Below are positions 59,405 to 64,000 of a DNA stretch of 64,000 nucleotides, one piece after another. A model generated the notes under the pieces. That model was given only the letters and a program-made list of their open reading frames with translations, did no database searches and had not been told where the DNA came from. Numbering within the stretch: position 1 is the stretch's first letter; each line of letters starts with the position of its first letter. A program made the translations under genes and the position numbers. Source of the stretch: Prevotella sp. (GTDB lineage: Bacteria > Bacteroidota > Bacteroidia > Bacteroidales > Bacteroidaceae); contig JAFTGB010000041.1 in NCBI GenBank assembly GCA_017458125.1, forward strand, positions 98,469 through 162,468, in the 5' to 3' direction.

Positions 59405-62068
59405 TCAATTACAAATGTTCTCGGTAGTGTAGCCCAGCATCTCCATTTCCAACGAGGCCCAGATGAACGGACCCACGCCCTTGGCGTCGTTGTCGCGGAT
59501 GGGCTCTGACAGGTAGTAGGCGAAGGAGCCGTCGCGGCGCTTGTTCTCCTTGACGCTGCCCTTGGGGTTAATCTTTTTCATGGCGGCCACCACCTCCGGC
59601 GTCTCGGCCGGGCCGAGGCCGGCCACCGAACAGCACTCGGTGAGCGAGATGGTCTTGTCGGCATTCACCTTGATGAAGTTCTTCACCATGCCCTTGTAGG
59701 CACGGATGCCGGCATCGCGGTACTTCTCGCCGACGTAGCCCTTGCGGTAGGCCTTCAGCAGGGCGTAGGTGAACATGGCCGAGCAGGTGCTTTCCAAGTA
59801 GTTGCCCTCGCGCTCGGGGCTGTCCATCACCTGGTACCACACGCCCGACTGCTTGTCCTGCCACTTCAGAATGGCGTCGAAGTCCTTCGTCAGCAAGTCG
59901 ATGACTTCAGCACGGCGGCTGTACGACTCGGGCAGGGCGTCGAGCACCTCGATGAGGGCCATGGTGTACCACCCTTGGGCGCGGCCCCAGCAGTGCTGGC
60001 TGAGTCCCGTCTTCGTGTCGGCCCAGAAGGTCTTGCGCGTCTCGTCGTAGGCGTGGCGGTTCAGGCCGGTCTTGGGGTCTAAGGTGCGGTTGTAGGTAAT
60101 CTTCAGCTGGTTGACGGCGTCGTCGTAGATGGCGGTGACAGCGTTCTTGGCTTTCTTGCCCTTGCCCGTGGTAGTGATAGGAGCGGTCAGACAGCGGAAG
60201 GGCAAGCCCATGAAGATGCCGTCGAGCCACACCTGGTAGGCATAGATGGCCTTGTGCCAGTACACCTTGTCGGCAATGGTGCGCGGCTGGTCCTGCAGCT
60301 GTTTCATCATGAGCTGCATGGCCTTCAGGTTCTTGGCCTCGGGCCAGTGCTGGTACATGCGGGTGACGAAGTGGCCGGTGCGGATGTTGTCGAGGTTGTA
60401 GTCTAAGATGTTGAAGCCGCGGATGTTGCCGTCGGCATAAATCATCGTGTCGGTGTACTCCTTGCAGTATTTCAGGATGTCGTCGCCGCCATATTTAAGA
60501 TAGGTGTCGAGCATGCCTTCCAGCTCGATGCCCATGACGTAGCTCCACTTGGGCTTCGTTGAGAAGTCAAGCAGGTACGAACGGGGCACGCGCTTCATCT
60601 CCGAGTAGGTGAGCCACTCCGAGTAGTGCTTGTAGGGCAGCTCGCTGAGCACTAACGAACCGTTGACCGTCAGGTTGTCGTAGGTGATGTTCTGGGCCAG
60701 ACCTTTCTGGAATACGGGCTTGTCGTGAACGCCGTTGAACTGGCAGTTCTTGACCGTGATGTCGCTGACGGTGTAGGCCAGCTTCGGGTCGTCGTAGCCT
60801 ACAATCATGACACCGTACTTCGACCGCTGACACGTCACGTTCTCCATCGTCACGTTGCGCACCGTGGGGTAGAAGCCGCGGCAGCACACCTCGCGCGGCT
60901 CGTAGTCGGTGTTCACCTTCAGCACGGCCTCCTTGCACTGGCCGACGGTGATGTTGCGCATGTTGATGTTCTCTATCACGCCGCCACGGCACGAGTTGGT
61001 CTTTATGCGTAGCACGCGGTCCAGCGAGGGAGAGTCCATCTCGCAGTTCTCGGCAAACACGTTCTGGCAGCCGCCGCTGATTTCAGAACCGATGACCACG
61101 CCGCCGTGGCCGTTCTGGAACTTGCAGTTGCGGATGATGATGTTCTTCGACGCACGGCCGGCAAAACGGCCCTGACCGCCTTGGCGGCCGTCGTTGTTGC
61201 GACCGCTCTTGATGGCTATGCAGTCGTCGCCGGTGTTGAAGAAACAGTTCTCTATCAACACCCTGTCGCACGACTCGGGGTCGCAGCCGTCGCCGTTGGG
61301 ACCGTCGTTGTTGATGTGTACGCCACGCACGGTGATGTCCGTCGACAGCAGCGGGTGGATGACCCAGAAGGGCGAACGCAGCAGGGTGACGTCCTCGATG
61401 AGGATGCCCTCGCACTGGTTCAGGTTAATCATCTGCGGACGCAGGCCGTCCTTGGGACCAAACTGGCGCTGGTCCATGTCCACGCCGTCCTCGGCATATT
61501 TCAGTAGCTTGGCGCGGGCACCCATGTTCTGGGCTATGCCGCCCTCCTTCATGCCGAACTTCTTGCTGCCGCACCACGGCCACCATGTCTCGTTGCTGCC
61601 GCCACCGTCAATGGTACCCTTGCCCGTGATGGCGATGTCCTTGGCCTGGTAGGCGTAGATGAGCGGCGACAGGTTCCAGCAGTCCAGTCCCTCCCAGCGC
61701 GTGGGCACAATGGGGTACAGCTCGGGCTCGAAGGCGAACTCCAGGACAGCACCCTCCTCGACGACGAGGTTGACACCGCTCTTCAGCTGGATGGCAGCTG
61801 TCAGAAACTTCTGCCCGGCGGGTACCACCACGCGGCCGCCGCCTTTCTTCGAGCATTTGTCGATGGCTTTCTGGATGGCCTTCTGGTTCTTGGCAGCAGG
61901 GTTAGTGGTCTTCGCCCCATACTTCGTGATGTCGTAGGTCTTGTCGGCAAACTGCGGCATGCGAATGCTCTGCTCAATCTGTTTGTACTGCTGGTCGTCC
62001 CAGCCACTGGCTTGCACACCCATGGTCACGAGCGCGCACAGTAACAGCGTCTGAATAAGTCTTTTCAT
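59405..62068 (-). CDS. GH28 polygalacturonase fused to GH105 unsaturated-galacturonyl hydrolase
   Basis: The product is 887 residues with a signal peptide (LIQTLLLCALVTMGVQA). The N-terminal GH28 beta-helix (about 35-480) holds NNDGPNGDGCDPESC, CFFNTGDDCIAIKSG, NGHGGVVIGSEISGG and RVLRIKTNSCRGG, which give the catalytic Asp residues, the His and the Arg-Lys of the family. The GH105 (alpha/alpha)6 barrel (about 510-870) holds the catalytic Asp in YQVWLDGIFMG and also HCWGRAQGWYTMALIEVL. GH28 hydrolyses galacturonan. GH105 removes the unsaturated end sugar left by lyases such as the PL1 enzymes here. Fusing both in one chain is efficient and less common. The C-terminal codons run into an AT-rich simple repeat. 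Confidence 0.93.
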   Translation of the reverse strand: MKRLIQTLLLCALVTMGVQASGWDDQQYKQIEQSIRMPQFADKTYDITKYGAKTTNPAAKNQKAIQKAIDKCSKKGGGRVVVPAGQKFLTAAIQLKSGVNLVVEEGAVLEFAFEPELYPIVPTRWEGLDCWNLSPLIYAYQAKDIAITGKGTIDGGGSNETWWPWCGSKKFGMKEGGIAQNMGARAKLLKYAEDGVDMDQRQFGPKDGLRPQMINLNQCEGILIEDVTLLRSPFWVIHPLLSTDITVRGVHINNDGPNGDGCDPESCDRVLIENCFFNTGDDCIAIKSGRNNDGRQGGQGRFAGRASKNIIIRNCKFQNGHGGVVIGSEISGGCQNVFAENCEMDSPSLDRVLRIKTNSCRGGVIENINMRNITVGQCKEAVLKVNTDYEPREVCCRGFYPTVRNVTMENVTCQRSKYGVMIVGYDDPKLAYTVSDITVKNCQFNGVHDKPVFQKGLAQNITYDNLTVNGSLVLSELPYKHYSEWLTYSEMKRVPRSYLLDFSTKPKWSYVMGIELEGMLDTYLKYGGDDILKYCKEYTDTMIYADGNIRGFNILDYNLDNIRTGHFVTRMYQHWPEAKNLKAMQLMMKQLQDQPRTIADKVYWHKAIYAYQVWLDGIFMGLPFRCLTAPITTTGKGKKAKNAVTAIYDDAVNQLKITYNRTLDPKTGLNRHAYDETRKTFWADTKTGLSQHCWGRAQGWYTMALIEVLDALPESYSRRAEVIDLLTKDFDAILKWQDKQSGVWYQVMDSPEREGNYLESTCSAMFTYALLKAYRKGYVGEKYRDAGIRAYKGMVKNFIKVNADKTISLTECCSVAGLGPAETPEVVAAMKKINPKGSVKENKRRDGSFAYYLSEPIRDNDAKGVGPFIWASLEMEMLGYTTENICN

Positions 62069-62104
62069 AATCTCGTCTTTGTATTTGTTTTAGTAGATTG
62101 GCTG

Positions 62105-62152
62105 CAAAGTTACGAAAAGTCGAGCGCAAAACAAAGAAACTTGTTTCTTTTT
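62105..62152 (-). promoter_or_regulatory. Promoter of the GH28-GH105/PL1 operon with nearby inverted repeat
   Basis: On the minus strand -7 TAACTTTG (62105-62112) and -33 TTTG (62132-62135) are spaced 19 bp apart. AAAGAAAC-TT-GTTTCTTT overlaps the -33 region. A weak CGTAAAGTTACG (62185-62196) resembles the pectin operator but is shorter and further away. Confidence 0.6.
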
Positions 62153-62370
62153 TTGCAGAGACGGAGTAAATTCGCGACTTTTGTCGTAAAGTTACGAAAA
62201 AAAGTTGTTGTAACGAAGCGATTTTGGAAGATTAACGCTAACCGTTTCTAAGAAACGCTTGCCAAAGCAAGAATTCGGCCTGAAATAGAGGCAATACGGG
62301 GATTTAGAGCCCCTTGATAAGGGGCGGCTATAATGCAGGGATATGCAAATTGGGAGGATTGTATAAGTAG

Positions 62371-62507
62371 TTAGGTTTCCAAACTCCAGTTAGCCATCTC
62401 CTTCATCTTTGTGACGAAACTGTTGAAGTTCGTCAGCAGTTCTTCGACAAGCGAAGCGGCAAGCCGATTACCTCGTAGGTACTGCGCTCAATTGATACAA
62501 CTTCCAT
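62371..62507 (-). pseudogene. Frameshifted fragment resembling a mobile-element HTH protein N-terminus
   Basis: From ATG 62507 the frame reads MEVVSIERSTYEVIG, like the start of small Bacteroidota excisionase-type HTH proteins, but stops after 24 codons. In another frame the DNA continues with SLVEELLTNFNSFVTKMKEM and stops at 62371. No HTH part remains. A promoter (-7 TACCTTTG at 62536-62543) lies upstream. The surrounding 62113-62853 holds small hairpins (62309-62325, 62753-62768) and nothing else recognisable. Confidence 0.4.
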
Positions 62508-62853
62508 GTCTTGTTTGGTTTTTGTAATTTTGGGGCAAAGGTACATTATGATTTCCAGAGAGACCGATTCTGAAAATTCCCTATTGTGAAATAACAATTC
62601 AGGTAAACAAAAGCCTAATGTCTGCCGAGCTTGCTCATCAGAAAGCAGACAAGCATCTTTGTGTGGCACTCCACAGAAAAGTGCGTATTAGGCTACGCCC
62701 TTCTATAGAACATAATTGTGGCATCAGATTGCAGAAATGGTGAGAGAATAAAGTGTCTGACACTTCATAATTACAAACGCCAGCCCCTTTGTCTGGGACT
62801 AGCGATTTACTGTAACAATCCTTTCGAAGACGAAGACTTATGACTCAAACAAC

Positions 62854-63066
62854 TCATTCAAACGAAACCAACTCTGTGCCACACTCATTGCAGAGCAAGG
62901 GCGGATTTTGGTTTTCTGTTGCGAGTTTCTTGTCGAAACATGATTTTATGTCAAGTACATTTTCATAAACGCAGCCGCAGTTAGGGCACCTGAATTGTGG
63001 ATTCTTAGGCGTGAGGTGAACGCTTTTGCAGCTTACCTTGTAGCCATTTGATGAAGTAACTATCAT
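62854..63066 (-). CDS. Small zinc-ribbon protein
   Basis: The product is 70 residues with two CxxC pairs, FRCPNCGCVYENV near 28 and LLCNECGTELVSF near 61, which together can bind one zinc. No signal peptide or membrane segment is seen. The family is not recognised; such ribbons occur in many small proteins of mobile regions. It lies 18 bp downstream of the BspA remnant on the same strand and is AT-richer than the rest of the window. Confidence 0.6.
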   Translation of the reverse strand: MIVTSSNGYKVSCKSVHLTPKNPQFRCPNCGCVYENVLDIKSCFDKKLATENQNPPLLCNECGTELVSFE

Positions 63067-63084
63067 AACTTTTTTTATTTATTG

Positions 63085-63507
63085 TTAATGTATCAATACC
63101 TTCTTTCCGCCTATGATGTTAATACCCTTTTGTGGCTCTGTTAATCTTCTGCCATTGAGGTCATAGATAGGAGCGTTTGTGGTTTCTTTATCCGAGGTAA
63201 CGCTTGTAATACCTGTTGGATCAAACTCGACTATATATTTAAAATCCTTCCATCCGGCAGTTGATTTATACTTGTCAATTGTACCTGTTGGTACATATAA
63301 CGTAACGCCCTTATTTTGTGATGGGAGAAGTTCATAAACGGCAAAAGGATTTTTAATCATTGAATAAATAGATTTAAGACACTTACAATCATCGAATACC
63401 CATTTTCCAATGCTCGTGACACTACTGCCAATAATCACTGACTCGAGATCAAAGCAATAAGAGAAAGCATGAGTTCCTATCGTTGTTACGGGGGAAATTA
63501 TAACTCT
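63085..63507 (-). pseudogene. 3' remnant of a BspA-type leucine-rich-repeat surface protein
   Basis: The frame is open from just after a TAA at 63508-63510, with no start codon before the repeat begins. It codes one and a half BspA-type repeats (TTIGTHAFSYCFDLESVIIG, then SSVTSIGKWVFDDCKCLKSI), then LYVPTGTIDKYKSTAGWKDF, which ends such repeat domains. The sorting-like end IYDLNGRRLTEPQKG and INIIGGKKVLIH follows. The N-terminal signal peptide and most repeats are absent, so the gene is a truncated remnant. Confidence 0.8.
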
Positions 63508-63625
63508 TTAGAAATCATTTCGTTACCTCGTTTTGAATGGTAATTAGGTAACGATTTAGAAACGAGCTGAATTACATATTCTGTCTCGTTATACACATTT
63601 CCAAAGAACGCTTCTTTTGTGAGTG

Positions 63626-63657
63626 CAAAGATAATCATTTATTCTGTTACCACCAAA
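63626..63657 (-). promoter_or_regulatory. Orphan promoter upstream of the BspA remnant
   Basis: On the minus strand TATCTTTG (63626-63633) and TTTG (63654-63657) are spaced exactly 20 bp apart. It lies about 120 bp upstream of the remnant; the leader has only very short frames. Confidence 0.6.
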
Positions 63658-63815
63658 GAAATGGGCAGAAACTTAATATTTTTATAGGTTTTTGTTACCT
63701 TTTCCTTGGCTATTTTATGTCTTTTAGTTACCTGTTTCCATTTGGTAACGATTTCCTTTTTTCTTACGATAGGTTCATTGTCCGCCCACGATTCCCACGG
63801 CTGACTGCTTCGTTA
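63639..63815 (-). other. Short open frame, possibly a gene fragment
   Basis: About 58 codons are open without a clear start. The product is lysine-rich (VRKKEIVTKWKQVTKRHKIA) and ends with ISLVVTE at a TAA overlapping the promoter region. No family is recognised. GTTACC/GGTAAC words recur about six times across 63511-63770, which may matter more than coding here. Confidence 0.2.
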
Positions 63816-63916
63816 TTGGGCTGTCCTTTTATTGCCGTAGTATACTCTTGGGCAAGCCTAAGAGAATGCTATGGCAATGGAGTGACGAGAAGACAGCACG
63901 CTAACTTCTCCCTATG

Positions 63917-64000
63917 TCACTCCTTCCGGACGGCCTCAATGACGGCAGTCTGTCGTGGGGATAAAGGCGGATTAGTGGAAAAGCAATCAGGCATACAACA
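63917..64000 (-). CDS. C-terminal end of a gene entering from the right edge
   Basis: A minus-strand frame open at the window edge ends SPRQTAVIEAVRKE and a TGA at 63917-63919. The end resembles C-termini of mobilization-type proteins in Bacteroidota conjugative elements, but 27 residues are too few to be sure. From 63816 to 63916 nothing else is seen. Confidence 0.25.
   Translation of the reverse strand, partial: CCMPDCFSTNPPLSPRQTAVIEAVRKE

Noticed and set aside
62185-62196. CGTAAAGTTACG as a fifth pectin operator
   Set aside because: It is 12 bp rather than 14, has shorter arms, and is centred about 78 bp from the -7 box, outside the two spacings shared by the others. It is kept only as a weak possibility.
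62309-62325. GCCCCTT/AAGGGGC hairpin as a terminator
   Set aside because: It lies upstream of the GH28-GH105 gene on the minus strand, has no T-run on either side, and no gene ends near it.

Overview
The window looks like a chromosomal segment of a Bacteroidota member, most probably in the Prevotella group (inference). The signs are SusC/SusD pairs, TamL, a FimB/Mfa2-type lipoprotein, a BspA-type remnant, and promoters with the Bacteroidota form TAnnTTTG at -7 with TTTG about 20 bp upstream. Most genes are moderately GC-rich. The last 1.9 kb is visibly AT-richer, sparsely coding, and looks like an eroded or mobile-element edge. No rRNA, tRNA or CRISPR array was seen.

Layout. Positions 1-16157 hold housekeeping and envelope genes: tamB (partial)-tamL, aroB, an outer-membrane barrel protein, a Fur-type regulator, a DUF5606 protein, a FimB/Mfa2 lipoprotein, the minus-strand run nusB-yajC-cdaR/ybbR-coaE, and the plus-strand run rplY-pth-S4 protein-Ca/Na antiporter. 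Positions 16356-23479 hold a plus-strand sulfur cluster: LuxR-type regulator, O-acetylhomoserine sulfhydrylase-like enzyme, DsrE-like protein, TusA, a family 2B encapsulin shell with a cNMP-binding domain, a cysteine desulfurase with a long N-terminal extension (probable cargo), a ThiS-like carrier, a ThiF/MoeB-like E1 and a JAMM protease. Together they suggest an encapsulated sulfur source feeding a protein-thiocarboxylate route to homocysteine. This is the strongest candidate for an unusual system.

Positions 23933-30257 hold a second plus-strand cluster: a PstS-like binding protein, a SusC broken by one frameshift, a SusD and a TlpA-like thioredoxin. Positions 30300-62068, all on the minus strand, form a large pectin-utilization region: GH3, three PL1 pectate lyases, a secreted hypothetical, a lipoprotein, a DUF4957/DUF5123-type surface lipoprotein, two SusC/SusD pairs, a 1506-residue pectin methylesterase and a GH28-GH105 fusion. 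Four promoters in this region carry the same palindrome, consensus CGTAAACGTTTACG, at fixed distances upstream of -33, suggesting one LacI-type regulator. The genes would de-esterify pectin, cut it at the surface, import oligomers through SusCD and remove unsaturated end sugars.

Repeats are a theme. There are two 61-bp perfect hairpins whose loops are reverse complements, a 162-bp imperfect inverted element, a 9-bp tandem array that codes the tail of a four-helix-bundle protein, and AT-rich simple repeats that have entered coding sequences (aroB, the GH3 gene and the ThiS-like carrier).
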